64,000 nt of DNA from Caulobacter endophyticus (GCF_029543245.1 NZ_JARQWV010000006.1:182189-246188); one strand, 5' to 3'. Counted from the stretch's first letter, positions 28,515 through 40,195 are shown. Translations and numbers: made by a program. Notes: generated by a model not told the origin, from the letters alone.

Positions 28515-29484
28515 GACCGCCGCCCGCTTCGCCCAGGCCGCCCTCGGCCATGTCGCCCGCGAATATCCCAACAAGCTCGACCACGTGATGGCGGGCGACG
28601 CCGACGCGCTGGGCCCTCGCGCCCTGCATCCGATCTTCTTCGGCAGTTTCGACTGGCACTCCTGCGTCCACGGCTACTGGACCCTGGCGACGATCCTGCG
28701 CCTGCATCCGCAGATCGCCGACGCTTCGGCCATCCGCGCCCTGTTCGATGAGGCCTTCACGCCGGAGAAGGTCGCCGCCGAGGTCGCCTATCTCGCCCGC
28801 CCCGAAAGCCGCGGCTTCGAGCGCCCCTACGGCTGGGCGTGGCTCTTGAAGCTGCAGGCCGAACTGCTGTCCCACGACGCCCCCTGGGCGGCGACCATGC
28901 AGCCGCTGGCCGACGCCTTCGTCGCCCGCTACCGCGCCTTCCTGCCGATCGCCGACTATCCGATCCGGGCCGGCGTGCACTCCAACACCGCCTTCGCCCT
29001 GGCGCTTGCCGCCGACTATGCCGACGCCGCCAGCGACGCCGACTTGCGCGCCCTGCTCGCGGCCAAGGCCGCCGCCTGGTACGGCCAGGACCACGCCTGC
29101 CAGGCCTGGGAACCGTCAGGCGACGACTTCCTGTCGTCGGCGCTGGTCGAGGCGCTGGCCATGCGCCGCCTCCAGCCGGAAGTCTTCGCGGAATGGTTCG
29201 CCGCCTTCCTGCCCGACCTGGCCCAGCGCCGCCCCGCCACCCTGTTCTCACCGCCCAACGTCAGCGACCGCACCGACGGCAAGATCGCCCACCTGGACGG
29301 CCTGTCGCTTTCCCGCGCCTGGTGCTGGCGCGCGGTGGCCAAGGAGGCCCCGCCCGCCGTCGCCGCCGTGGCTCTGGAAGCCGCCGACCTGCACCTGGCC
29401 ACCGCCCTGCCCCACGTCACGGGCGACTATATGGGCGAGCACTGGCTGGCGAGCTTCGCCCTGCTGGCGATGCTGGAGGGGTAA
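28495..29484 (+). CDS. DUF2891 family protein
   Basis: The 329-residue soluble protein contains FFGSFDWHSCVHGYWTLATI, FERPYGWAWLLKL and WHSCVHG-like His/Trp patches typical of DUF2891, which looks like an alpha/alpha-barrel. The later DFLSSALVEALAMRRL and HLDGLSLSRAWCWRAVA also fit. There is no signal peptide. Function is unknown; its repeated linkage to DUF969/DUF979 suggests it processes or senses the transported solute. ATG 28495 overlaps the DUF979 gene by 20 nt, indicating tight coupling. Confidence 0.87.
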   Translation: MSSLSAETAARFAQAALGHVAREYPNKLDHVMAGDADALGPRALHPIFFGSFDWHSCVHGYWTLATILRLHPQIADASAIRALFDEAFTPEKVAAEVAYLARPESRGFERPYGWAWLLKLQAELLSHDAPWAATMQPLADAFVARYRAFLPIADYPIRAGVHSNTAFALALAADYADAASDADLRALLAAKAAAWYGQDHACQAWEPSGDDFLSSALVEALAMRRLQPEVFAEWFAAFLPDLAQRRPATLFSPPNVSDRTDGKIAHLDGLSLSRAWCWRAVAKEAPPAVAAVALEAADLHLATALPHVTGDYMGEHWLASFALLAMLEG

Positions 29485-29491
29485 ACGGTGA

Positions 29492-32115
<2,624 letters not shown>

Positions 32116-32116
<1 letters not shown>

Positions 32117-32982
32117 TGAAGGTCGTCGCCATCGACTTCGAGACGGCCAACGAGACCCGGTCGAGCCCCTGCTCGATCGGTCTGGCCTTTATCGACGACG
32201 GCGCGGTCGCCCGCGTCGACCACCACTATATCCGGCCGTGGGACATGCGCTTTGCGCCGTTCAACATCGCTTTCCACGGCATCGGCCCGAACCACGTACG
32301 CGACGCCGACGAGTTTCCCACCGTACTCGACCGGCTGCGGGCCGATCTCGACGGCGCCCTGGTGCTGGCCCACAACGCCGCCTTCGACATCAGCGTCATC
32401 CGCCGCACCTGCGAGCATTACGGGATCACGCCGCCGGCCTTCGACTACATGTGCACCGTCCAGGTCGCCCGCAGCGTCTGGCCCAGCCTGCCGTCGCACA
32501 AGCTGAACGTGGTCGGCCGGCACCTGGGGGTGAACTTCAAGCACCACGACGCCGCGGGCGACGCCTATGCCTGCGGCCAGGTGGCCCTGGCGGCCGCCGG
32601 CCAGACCGGCGCGAGCGGCGTGCACGACCTGCCGTCGCGGATCGGCCTGACGCTCGGCCGGCTTAGCCACGGAACCTACGCCCCGTCGCAGAGCCGGCAT
32701 CTGCCCAAGAAGGCCCCGCCGCCGCCTCGCCCCATCCTGCCGCCCGGCGCCGAACGCCGGCTGGCCGGCCGCACCGTCGTCTTCACCGGCCAGCTCGACA
32801 CCATGAGCCGCCCCGACGCGCAAGGTCTCGCCGCCGCCATGGGCGCGCGCGTGGTGCTGTCGGTGACCAAGGCCGTCGACCTCGTGGTCGCCGGCCCCGG
32901 CGCCGGCGCCAAGCTGCGCACCGCCCGCGAGCGGGGATTGCAGGTGATGGATGAGGAGGCCTGGCTGGCGCTCGTCAGCTAG
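32116..32982 (+). CDS. DnaQ-like 3'-5' exonuclease fused to a BRCT domain
   Basis: Residues ~1-170 form a DEDD exonuclease domain: VAIDFETAN (ExoI motif D-x-E), LAHNAAFDISV (ExoII) and HHDAAGDAYACG (ExoIII, DEDDh type). A Pro-rich linker follows. Residues ~215-288 are a BRCT domain ([37 protein letters not shown]) strikingly like the LigA BRCT that ends one gene upstream. ATG 32116 overlaps the ligA stop by 1 nt, so the two genes form one transcript. The BRCT may direct the nuclease to ligation sites; this is inference. The gene ends at copy B of the family 1 repeat. Confidence 0.92.
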
Positions 32983-32983
32983 T

Positions 32984-33147
32984 CCCTCTCCCCTTGCGGG
33001 AGAGGGTGGCCCGCGAAGCGGGTCGGGTGAGGGGTCGAAAGTCCGATCCGCATTGACGGCGTATCGACCGGGTGCGGTTTTGGCGTTCTGAGAGACCCCT
33101 CATCCGTCGACCTTCGGCCGCCACCTTCTCCCGCAAGGGGAGAAGGA
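32984..33147. repeat. ~164-bp palindromic element, family 1, copy B
   Basis: It starts CCCTCTCCCCTTGCGGGAG and ends CTCCCGCAAGGGGAGAAGG, with the same internal GGGTGAGGGGT and TGAGAGACCCCTCATCCG arms as the other copies. It fills the whole gap between two convergent genes, starting 2 nt after one stop and abutting the other. Confidence 0.88.
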
Positions 33148-34215
33148 CTACTTGGCGAGGAACGCCGCCAGTCGGTCCTTCCACAGCACCGCCCAGGTGT
33201 GGCTGCCGTGGCCCTTGGTCTTCTCGCTGGCCGGCAGAAGCACGAACTGCCCGTGCTTCAAGCGCTTCACCTCGCGCTCGGCGATGCCCAGCTCCGGCGG
33301 GTTGATGAAGTCGTCGGCCGAGTTGATCCAGAGGACCGGAACCTCGATCTTCTCCAGCCCGGCCGACGGGTCATAGGTGCGCGAGGCGTCGACCTGGTAG
33401 AGCAGGTCGTTGGCGTCCAGGCCCGCGATCCGGCGGTTGAAGTCGGCCTCCAGCGCCTTGTCGGTCGCCTCGCGGGTCGGCAGGGCCAGCTGCATCGGCA
33501 GGGCCGAGGCGCCGGCGATGATCAGGAAGTCGGTCGCCGTGCGCAGGCCCTGCTTGGGCTGCTGGGCGTAGTCGCCGCCGTTCCAGGCCGGGTCGGCCTT
33601 GATGGCGTCCATGGTCATCTTGCGCCACATGCGGTTGCGGCCGGCGATGGCCACCGGCTGGCAGGCGAACGGCGCCAGCTTGGCGGCGAAGCCGGGATAG
33701 GTCTCGCCCCAGACGAAGCCGTGCATGCAGCCCATCGACGTGCCCATCAGCAGCTGCAGCCGGTCGACCTTCAGCCCCTCGACCAGCAACTGGTGCTGGG
33801 CGCGCACCATGTCGTCGTAGTCGTAGTGCGGGAACTTCGCCTTCAGTCCGTCCGAGGGCTTGGAGGATTTCCCGTGGCCGATGCCGTCGGGCAGGATCAC
33901 GTACCACTTGGCCGGATCCAAGAGGCCGCCCGGAACCAGCAGCTCGTCAGCGAACTGCGGCGACAGGAACTGCTTGCCGCTGCCGCCGGTGCCGTGCAGC
34001 ACCATGACCGCATTGGTCACCCGGCCTTGCGCGTCGCGTTTGGGCTCGCCCAACGTCGTGTAGTGCAGCCGCAGCTCCGGCAAGGTCTCGCCCGAGCCGA
34101 ACCTGAAGTCCTTGACGACGAAGTCGCCTTCCTTGGGCGTCACCGCTGGCGCGGAGAAGGCGGCGACAGGGCTCAAGGCCGCGCAGGCGGCCAGGGTCAG
34201 AAGCAGGCGGCGCAT
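33148..34215 (-). CDS. Exported alpha/beta hydrolase, MetX-like
   Basis: The 355-residue protein has a cleavable signal peptide (LLLTLAACAALSPVAAFSA; no lipobox context) and the homoserine-acetyltransferase-like hydrolase fold. NAVMVLHGTGGSGKQFL, VILPDGIGHGKSSKP and the nucleophile elbow MGTSMGCMHG are visible; the catalytic Asp lies in NSADDFINP and the His in GHGSHTW. MetX enzymes are cytoplasmic, so an exported relative probably hydrolyses an ester in the periplasm. It starts 3 nt after the upstream dehydrogenase stop and is cotranscribed with it. Confidence 0.87.
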   Translation of the reverse strand: MRRLLLTLAACAALSPVAAFSAPAVTPKEGDFVVKDFRFGSGETLPELRLHYTTLGEPKRDAQGRVTNAVMVLHGTGGSGKQFLSPQFADELLVPGGLLDPAKWYVILPDGIGHGKSSKPSDGLKAKFPHYDYDDMVRAQHQLLVEGLKVDRLQLLMGTSMGCMHGFVWGETYPGFAAKLAPFACQPVAIAGRNRMWRKMTMDAIKADPAWNGGDYAQQPKQGLRTATDFLIIAGASALPMQLALPTREATDKALEADFNRRIAGLDANDLLYQVDASRTYDPSAGLEKIEVPVLWINSADDFINPPELGIAEREVKRLKHGQFVLLPASEKTKGHGSHTWAVLWKDRLAAFLAK

Positions 34216-34218
34216 GGC

Positions 34219-35076
34219 TTACTTCTTCTCCAGACGGGCCACGAGGCTGGAGGTGTCCCAGCGATTGCCGCCCATCGCCTGCACCTCGCCGTAGAACCCG
34301 TCGATCATCCGGGTCATGTCGAGCGCCGCGCCGTTGCTGGCCGCCTCGTCGAGCGCGATCCCCAGGTCCTTGCGCATCCAGTCGACAGCGAAGCCGAACT
34401 CGAACTCGCCGCGCGACATCGTCCCCCAGCGGTTCTCCATCTGCCAGGACTGGGCCGCGCCCTTGGAGATCGCCGCGAGCACGTCGTCGGTCGGCAGGCC
34501 CGCGCGCTTGGCGAAGTCCAGCGCCTCGGCCACGCCCTGCACCACGCCGGCGATGGCGATCTGGTTGCACATCTTGGTCAGCTGGCCCGCGCCCGACGGG
34601 CCCATGCGGCGCATGGCCTTGGCATAGACGTTCAGAACCGGCTCGGCGGCCGCGTAAGATCCCTCATCGCCGCCGACCATGATGGTCAGCTGGCCGTTCT
34701 CGGCCCCGGCCTGGCCGCCCGAGACCGGCGCGTCGAGAAAGCCCACGCCCTTGGCGGCGCAAAGCTCCGCCATCTCGCGAGCCACCTTGGCCGAGGTGGT
34801 GGTGTGGTCGACGATGATGGCGCCGGCCTCCAGCGCGGGAAGGATCTGCGCCACCACGGCGCGGACGTCGTCGTCGTTGCCCACGCACAGGGCCACGATC
34901 TGCGCGCCCTTGCTGGCCCCGGCGATGGTCGGATCGCTCTTGCCGCCGTGCTTTTCCACCCAGCGCGCGGCCTTCTGCGCGGTGCGATTATAGACGGTCA
35001 CCTCGTGGCCGGCGGCCTGCAGGTGGCCCGCCATCGGAAAGCCCATGACGCCAAGACCGATGAACGCCGTCTTCAT
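34219..35076 (-). CDS. 3-hydroxyisobutyrate dehydrogenase-family oxidoreductase
   Basis: The protein, about 285 residues, has the Rossmann start MKTAFIGLGVMGFPMAGHL, the DAPVSGGQAGAENGQLTIMV segment and the catalytic GAGQLTKMCNQ (Lys), all standard in the beta-hydroxyacid dehydrogenase family (HIBADH, tartronate semialdehyde reductase). It would oxidise or reduce a 3-hydroxyacid with NAD(P); the substrate is not set. AAGGAG lies about 9 nt before ATG 35076, which decides the start over an open frame to 35127. It is followed at once by the MetX-like hydrolase. Confidence 0.9.
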   Translation of the reverse strand: MKTAFIGLGVMGFPMAGHLQAAGHEVTVYNRTAQKAARWVEKHGGKSDPTIAGASKGAQIVALCVGNDDDVRAVVAQILPALEAGAIIVDHTTTSAKVAREMAELCAAKGVGFLDAPVSGGQAGAENGQLTIMVGGDEGSYAAAEPVLNVYAKAMRRMGPSGAGQLTKMCNQIAIAGVVQGVAEALDFAKRAGLPTDDVLAAISKGAAQSWQMENRWGTMSRGEFEFGFAVDWMRKDLGIALDEAASNGAALDMTRMIDGFYGEVQAMGGNRWDTSSLVARLEKK

Positions 35077-35202
35077 GCGCGAGACTCCTTGCCGCACCCT
35101 GCGAATTGGCCCCGTGCATGAGCCCAACGGCGGCGTATCGCAACGGCATTTTAACGTCCTGCGGGCAGGTTGCCCCGACAGGGTTAAGCAGGCTTAAGCA
35201 CG

Positions 35203-36102
35203 ATGGCGTCGACCGGCGAAGCGCCGATCATCATCAAGAAGGTCAAGAAGGGCGGCGGCCATGGTCACCATGGCGGCGCCTGGAAGGTGGCCTATGCCGA
35301 CTTCGTGACGGCGATGATGGCCTTCTTCCTGCTGATGTGGCTGCTCAACACCACCAGCCCCGAACAGAAGCAGGGCATCGCCGACTACTTCGCGCCCGCC
35401 TCGATCTCGTCCAGCACCAGCGGCTCGGGCGGCATCCTGGGCGGCACCTCGCTCGGCGACGACGGCGCCAAGGCCGACGGCAAGATGTCGGTCGTCCAGC
35501 AGATGGCGCCCGAAGCGCCCGACCAGACCAACCAGGACGGCCAGTCCTCGACCACCGCCAGCCTCGACTCGGCCAGCGAGCAGGCCCTGCGCGACGCCCT
35601 GGCCAAGAAGGAACAGGACAGCTTCGCCTCGGCCGCCCAGTCCCTGCGCCAGTCGTTGCAGGACATGCCGGAACTGGCCGAACTGTCGAAGCAGATCCTC
35701 ATCGACCAGACCCCGGAAGGCCTGCGCATCCAGCTGGTCGACCAGGAAGGCCGCTCGATGTTCAAGGAAGGCTCGCGCGAGCCCAACGACCGCGCCCGCC
35801 TGCTGCTGCGCGCGGTGGCCAAGGTCATCAACCAGCTGCCCAACCGCGTCACCGTCTCGGGCCACACCAACGCCGACGCCCGCGGCCGCAAGGCCGACAG
35901 CGACTGGGCCCTGTCGGCCCAGCGCGCCGACACCTCGCGCCAGATTCTCCGCGGCGCCGGCGTCGACGACGACCGCATCTACCAGGTCTCGGGCAAGGCC
36001 AACTCCGAACCGCTGTACGCGGACGATCCGACCCTGGCCGGCAACCGCCGGATTTCCATCGTCCTGTTGCGCGAAAAGCCCGTCCTGCCCGACAACCTGT
36101 GA
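35203..36102 (+). CDS. motB: Flagellar motor stator protein MotB
   Basis: MotB anchors the stator to peptidoglycan and, with MotA, forms the proton channel. The N-terminal basic region IIKKVKKGGGHGHHGG precedes one membrane helix with the essential proton-carrying Asp in YADFVTAMMAFFLLMWLL. A Ser/Gly/Asp-rich linker follows and residues ~170-290 are an OmpA-like peptidoglycan-binding domain (VSGHTNADARGRKADSDWAL, NRRISIVL). Length is 299 residues. motA is not adjacent, as in Caulobacter. A TTAA pair 6 nt apart lies just before the ATG. Confidence 0.96.
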   Translation: MASTGEAPIIIKKVKKGGGHGHHGGAWKVAYADFVTAMMAFFLLMWLLNTTSPEQKQGIADYFAPASISSSTSGSGGILGGTSLGDDGAKADGKMSVVQQMAPEAPDQTNQDGQSSTTASLDSASEQALRDALAKKEQDSFASAAQSLRQSLQDMPELAELSKQILIDQTPEGLRIQLVDQEGRSMFKEGSREPNDRARLLLRAVAKVINQLPNRVTVSGHTNADARGRKADSDWALSAQRADTSRQILRGAGVDDDRIYQVSGKANSEPLYADDPTLAGNRRISIVLLREKPVLPDNL

Positions 36103-36213
36103 CCGTTAGCCGCGTCGCGCGTTTGTCCTGCTTGCACAACGGCCCGGCATGTCGCCTAATCGCCTCCACGGCATAGGCGGGGGCCTGGCCGGGCGTAAGG
36201 GGATTGGGAAGAC

Positions 36214-37059
36214 GTGACGCAGCATTTTCCGACGCGACAGCTTCGGTTCTTCCTGACGGCTCCGACCCCTTGCCCGTACCTGCCCGGCCGCCAGGAACGG
36301 AAGGTGTTCACTCACCTGCCCCTCTCCGACGGCCCCGGCGTCAACGACAGCCTCACCCAGGTGGGCTTCCGCCGCTCGCAGAACATCGCCTACCGTCCGG
36401 CCTGCGAGACCTGCCGCGCCTGCCAGTCGGCCCGCGCGCCCGCCGCCGACTACCAGTTCTCGCGCTCCGAGCGCCGCGCCCTGAACCGCAACAACGACCT
36501 GGTGCGTCACCTGGTCGAGGCCGAGGCCACGCTGGAGCAGTTCGAGCTGCTGCGCCGCTACCTCACGGCCCGCCATGCCGACGGCGGCATGGCCGAGATG
36601 ACCTGGCCCGACTATGTGGCCATGGTCGAGGACACCGCTGTCCGCACGCACCTGATCGAGTACCGCCGCCCGTCGGTCGACCGCGGCCCGGGCGAACTGG
36701 TGGCCTGCGTGCTGGTCGACGTGCTCGCCGACGGCCTGTCGCTGGTCTACAGCTTCTATGACCCGACCGAGGAACGCCGGAGCCTGGGGTCGTTCATCAT
36801 CCTCGACCACATCGTCCAGGCCCGCCTGACCGGCCTGCCCTACGTCTATCTGGGCTACTGGGTCCCGGGGTCAGAGAAGATGGCGTACAAGGCCAAGTTC
36901 TCGCCGCTGGAGATCCTCAAGCCCGGCGGCTGGTCGCTGATGTCGGCCCGCGAGCGCGGCGCCCGCCCGCCCAAGACCGCCCCGGCCCCGGCCGTGCGCG
37001 AGGTCGAACTCTCCGACGCCATCCCGCTGACCGAGCTGCCGGCGGCGGGCAAGCCCTAG
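36214..37059 (+). CDS. bpt: Arginyl/leucyl-tRNA-protein transferase (Bpt/Ate family)
   Basis: This N-end-rule enzyme transfers leucine (bacterial Bpt), or arginine in eukaryotic relatives, from tRNA to N-terminal acidic residues, marking proteins for ClpSAP. The Cys-rich N-terminal motif is present: TPCPYLPG, YRPACETCRACQS. The catalytic domain shows DVLADGLSLVYSFYDP, RSLGSFIILDHI and YLGYWVPGSEKMAYKAKF. The 281-residue length is typical. The start is GTG with GGGA a few nt before. Bacterial specificity is assumed from the family. Confidence 0.93.
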   Translation: MTQHFPTRQLRFFLTAPTPCPYLPGRQERKVFTHLPLSDGPGVNDSLTQVGFRRSQNIAYRPACETCRACQSARAPAADYQFSRSERRALNRNNDLVRHLVEAEATLEQFELLRRYLTARHADGGMAEMTWPDYVAMVEDTAVRTHLIEYRRPSVDRGPGELVACVLVDVLADGLSLVYSFYDPTEERRSLGSFIILDHIVQARLTGLPYVYLGYWVPGSEKMAYKAKFSPLEILKPGGWSLMSARERGARPPKTAPAPAVREVELSDAIPLTELPAAGKP

Positions 37060-37104
37060 AGCGGGCCGACGTTCAGCCGACGACTGACTTCAAGAAATCC
37101 GTTG

Positions 37105-37199
37105 TTCCCCGCGAAGGCGGGGACCCAAGCGATGGCTGCGGGTCGCCCACAGCGGCGCCTTTTCCTGAAAGACAGCTTGGATCCCCGCCTTCGCGGGGA
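37105..37199. repeat. Palindromic repeat, family 4, copy A
   Basis: TTCCCCGCGAAGGCGGGGACC is mirrored by GATCCCCGCCTTCGCGGGG with CCAAGC/GCTTGG inside each arm. A second copy lies at 54544-54625. It sits downstream of bpt. Confidence 0.82.
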
Positions 37200-37336
37200 C
37201 TCTCGGTAGAAAATGACCAGGATTGGCGCATGGCGGCTTCTGCGCCTCCCGCCGGCGACCGTTCTTAACCTTGTTTGATCAGGCCTGGTTAAGGCTTCCG
37301 ACCCAGATTGCGGCCAGGTTTCCAGAGGAAGTCGCC

Positions 37337-37537
37337 GTGCAGGTCTCCGCCGCCAACGCCGCCCGCTACACCCCGCCCAGCGCTCCCGCTGCGGCGAGCC
37401 AGGCCGCGGCCAAGATCGTCGACCTGACCCAGCTGGCCGTGGCCCAGACCAACGCCAAGGCCACCGCCTCGGCCGGCGCGGCCCTGGCCCAGGCCACCGG
37501 CGAGCTGACCGGCGTTCTGGTCAACATCTCGGCCTGA
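37337..37537 (+). CDS. Small Ala-rich protein
   Basis: The 66-residue product starts from GTG 37337 (VQVSAANAARYTP) and continues as an Ala/Gln/Thr-rich helix ending LTGVLVNISA. AGAGGAAG lies about 6 nt before the start, which supports this start over the frame open from 37223. No family is recognised. Length and Ala-rich pattern resemble small flagellar-linked Caulobacter proteins, but this is not established. The region upstream carries TTAACC-TTGTTTGAT, a degenerate CtrA-like sequence. Confidence 0.6.
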   Translation: MQVSAANAARYTPPSAPAAASQAAAKIVDLTQLAVAQTNAKATASAGAALAQATGELTGVLVNISA

Positions 37538-37553
37538 GCCGCACCCGCTCTCC

Positions 37554-38321
37554 CTACCGCGACCAGGCCACCCCGCCGTCGACCGCCAGGGTCGAGCCGA
37601 CCACGTAGTCCCCCGCCCGCGAGGCGAGATAGATCGCCGCCCCCGCCATGTCCTCGGCCTCGCCGATGCGGCCGGCGGGAATGAACTTGGCCACCGCGTC
37701 GGCGTGATCGCGGGCCACGCGGTTCATGTCGCTGGCGAAGGCGCCCGGCGCGATGGCCGACACCGCGATGTTCTCCGGCGCCAGGCGCAAAGCCATGCGC
37801 TTGGTCATGTGGATCAGGCCGGCCTTGCTGGCGCCGTAGGGATAGGTCTCCTCCTTGGTCACCGACAGGCCGTCGATCGAGGCGATGTTGATCACCTTGG
37901 CCACCCGGCTCTTGGCCGCCTCGCGCAGCGGGGCCAGCAGGGCCTGGGTCAGGAAGAACGGGGTCTTCATGTTGAGGTCGACGGTCTTGTCCCAGCCTGC
38001 CTCGGGGAATTCGTCGATGCCCGCGCCCCAGGCCGCGCCGGCGTTGTTCACGAGGATGTCGAGCTTGCTCTCGCGCTCGAGGATCCGCGCGGCCAGGCCC
38101 TGCACGCCCTCCATCGTCGAGATGTCGCCCGGCAGCGAGACGCACTCGCCGAACTGCGACAACTCCTCGGCCGCCTCGTCGCAGGCCCCGGCCTTGCGGG
38201 CGGTGATGTAGACCCTGGCCGCCCCGTGGCGCAGGAAGCCCTCGACGATCATCCGGCCGATGCCGCGCGAACCGCCGGTGACGAGGGCCACCCGGCCCTC
38301 GAGCGAAAACAGATCCCGCAT
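37554..38321 (-). CDS. Short-chain dehydrogenase/reductase
   Basis: The classical SDR has the cofactor motif TGGSRGIG, NNAG near residue 90, catalytic Ser region NIASIDG and YGASKAG (Tyr/Lys). The C-terminal AIYLASRAGDYVVGSTLAVD is standard. Length 255. GGAGGAAATC before ATG 38321 is a strong ribosome site. The substrate is unknown. Family relatives named gluconate 5-dehydrogenase or 3-oxoacyl reductase cannot be told apart. It is convergent with the small Ala-rich gene. Confidence 0.9.
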   Translation of the reverse strand: MRDLFSLEGRVALVTGGSRGIGRMIVEGFLRHGAARVYITARKAGACDEAAEELSQFGECVSLPGDISTMEGVQGLAARILERESKLDILVNNAGAAWGAGIDEFPEAGWDKTVDLNMKTPFFLTQALLAPLREAAKSRVAKVINIASIDGLSVTKEETYPYGASKAGLIHMTKRMALRLAPENIAVSAIAPGAFASDMNRVARDHADAVAKFIPAGRIGEAEDMAGAAIYLASRAGDYVVGSTLAVDGGVAWSR

Positions 38322-38370
38322 GTGATTTCCTCCGTCAGCCCTTTGGCGGGCCTTATTTTTCGGGATTGGC

Positions 38371-39696
38371 TTATTTCTCTGGCTGGACCAGCGCCTGATA
38401 GACCAGGGTGGCGGTGCGATCGCTGAGATCGCGGAGGGCCGGATCGCCGTCCTTGGCCAGCACGTGGATCATCCCCAGGAAGAAGAGGTCGTTCTCCGGG
38501 TCGATCCAGAACCAGGTGCCGGCCGCGCCGCCCCAGCTGTAGGTCCCCTTCCCCGCCAGCGTACCGGCCCGGGCCGGATCGGTGATCACCATGAAGTCGA
38601 GGCCGAAGCCCTTGCCCGTCGCCCTGGAGAACCCGGCCTTGGGATCATCGAGGACGGCGTCGGGCAGATGATCAGACGCCATCAGCTTGACGCTGGCCGG
38701 CGACAGGATCCGCGCCCCGTCCAGCTCGCCGCCGTTCAGCAGCATCTGGCAGAAGCGGGCGTAGTCGGCGTTGGTCGAGACCAGGCCCCCGCCGCCCGAG
38801 GCCACAACCGGCGGCTTGGTGACGTCCAGCACCATGAAGCCTTCGGCCGGGACGATCTTCTTGGCCTTGCCGTCCCACAGATAGAGATCCGCCAGGCGCC
38901 CCAACTTCTCGGCCGGCAGCCAGAAGCCGGTGTCCTTCATCTTCAGCGGCGCGAAGATCCGGGCCTGCATGAAGTCCGGAAGGCTCTGGCCCGACAGCTT
39001 CTCGACGATGAAGCCCTGGATGTCGACGCCGACGCTGTACTTCCACTGCTTGCCGGGCGGACCGTAGAGCGGCAGCTTGGCCAGGCGCTCGACGAACTCC
39101 TGGCCGCTCTTGGACCCCAGCACGCCCGTCGAGACATAGGCCTTGTCGACTGGGTTGTCGGGATTGAGGCCATAGGCGAAGCCGGCCGTGTGGCTCATGA
39201 TCTCGCGCATGGTCGGCGGTCGGTCGGCGGCCTCGGTGACGAACGAACCGTCGGCGTTGACGCCCTTGTAGACGCGCAGATTGGCCAGCTCCGGCACGTA
39301 CTTGGTCACCGGGTCGTCGAGGCGCCACTTGCCCTCCTCGAACAGGGTCATCATCGCCACGCCCGTGACCGGCTTGGTCTGGGAATAGATGCGGAAGATG
39401 GTGTCCTTGGTCATCGGCGGCCCGCCGAAGCCCCGCGCGCCGTAGGTCTCGAAGCTGACCACCTTGCCGTGGCGCACCAGCATGGTCGTCGCGCCCGGCA
39501 GGTGACCGGTGGCGACCAGGTCCTTCATCAGTGCGTCCAGCCGCCCTAGCCGCTCGGGCGAGACGCCGACGCTCTCGGGCGCGGCCGCGACCAGCTGGTC
39601 CTTGGGCGCGGCTAGGGCGGGCGCCCCGCTCCAGGCGAGGGAAAGAGCCAGGGCCGTCGCCAGCCCGAAACGCCGCCCCAAACCTTGCCTAGCCAT
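38371..39696 (-). CDS. Serine beta-lactamase-like hydrolase (class C/esterase type)
   Basis: The exported 441-residue protein has a signal peptide (LATALALSLAWSGAPALAA) and the SxxK active-site motif in IYSQTKPVTG; the second conserved block is SVGVD after KQWKY. Length and motif layout fit the EstB/class C beta-lactamase-related family, which often hydrolyses esters rather than beta-lactams. ATG 39696 starts the signal peptide; the frame is open to 39753 without support. It is followed by the SDR gene about 50 nt downstream. Antibiotic resistance is not implied. Confidence 0.9.
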   Translation of the reverse strand: MARQGLGRRFGLATALALSLAWSGAPALAAPKDQLVAAAPESVGVSPERLGRLDALMKDLVATGHLPGATTMLVRHGKVVSFETYGARGFGGPPMTKDTIFRIYSQTKPVTGVAMMTLFEEGKWRLDDPVTKYVPELANLRVYKGVNADGSFVTEAADRPPTMREIMSHTAGFAYGLNPDNPVDKAYVSTGVLGSKSGQEFVERLAKLPLYGPPGKQWKYSVGVDIQGFIVEKLSGQSLPDFMQARIFAPLKMKDTGFWLPAEKLGRLADLYLWDGKAKKIVPAEGFMVLDVTKPPVVASGGGGLVSTNADYARFCQMLLNGGELDGARILSPASVKLMASDHLPDAVLDDPKAGFSRATGKGFGLDFMVITDPARAGTLAGKGTYSWGGAAGTWFWIDPENDLFFLGMIHVLAKDGDPALRDLSDRTATLVYQALVQPEK

Positions 39697-39810
39697 CGCG
39701 TCACCCCAAACAGCCGTTTGAAGGGACCTTACCCAGGATTGCGACAGGTGCAATCACGGCTTGGAGGTCCCAAGCTTCGGAGCTCGGGGAAACTAAGCTC
39801 CGGGAGGATC

Positions 39811-39924
39811 GCCTCCCTCGCCCTTGTGGCGAGGGCCCATGCCGGCGACCGCTCAAACCTGGGCCATTCTGCAAAGGTCTGAGCAGCGGAACCATGGATC
39901 CTGGGCACAAGGCCCAGGAAGGCG
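39811..39924. repeat. Long intergenic repeat, family 3, copy A
   Basis: GCCTCCCTCGCCC-TTGTGGCGAGGGCCCATGCCGGCG opens the copy, and CAGCGGAACCATGGATCCTGG..AGGAAGGCG closes it. Copy B at 63677-63791 has the same order and about the same length. Ends are inverted repeats (CCTCGCC against the CC(A/T)AGGAAGGCG side). Non-coding. Confidence 0.8.
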
Positions 39925-39935
39925 ATTTGAAATTC

Positions 39936-40121
39936 CTACTTCTTGCCGTTCTTGGCCTTGCTCGCCGCAACGGCCAGGAACACCGTGCCCACGCCGCAGA
40001 ACGCCGCGAACAGCGCGATGAACACCGCCACCGACTTCCTGGAGTCGCCGTCGGCGGCATGGGCCAGGGTCGGCGTCGCCAGGACGGCGGTCATGATCAG
40101 CAGCGACTTGATGGTCTTCAT
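39936..40121 (-). CDS. Small membrane protein with signal-like N-terminus
   Basis: The 61-residue product begins MKTIKSLLIMTAVLATPTLA and a probable AHAA cleavage site, then a second hydrophobic helix (VAVFIALFAAFCGVGTVFLA) and a basic tail (SKAKNGKK). It may be a short single-helix membrane protein after processing. No family is recognised. It lies downstream of the SGNH hydrolase on the same strand, separated by a GC-rich hairpin. Confidence 0.6.
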   Translation of the reverse strand: MKTIKSLLIMTAVLATPTLAHAADGDSRKSVAVFIALFAAFCGVGTVFLAVAASKAKNGKK

Positions 40122-40156
40122 GGATAGGCCCCCTCACGAATACTCCAGAGGGAGCT

Positions 40157-40189
40157 AACCCGCCCGCCACCTTCGCGGCAAGGCGGGTT
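40157..40189 (-). terminator. Hairpin between the SGNH hydrolase and the small membrane protein
   Basis: AACCCGCC and GGCGGGTT pair across a 17-nt loop that itself contains GCCGCGAAGG. No U-run follows on the minus strand, so termination is uncertain. Confidence 0.4.
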
Positions 40190-40195
40190 GCGGAT

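Noticed and set aside
35184..35197. TTAAGCAGGCTTAA just before motB, a possible CtrA box
   Set aside because: The known CtrA motif is TTAA-N7-TTAA; the spacing here is 6, and it lies almost on the ribosome site.
37265..37279. TTAACCTTGTTTGAT upstream of the small Ala-rich gene, a degenerate CtrA-like site
   Set aside because: The second half reads TGAT instead of TTAA. A chance match cannot be excluded from sequence alone.
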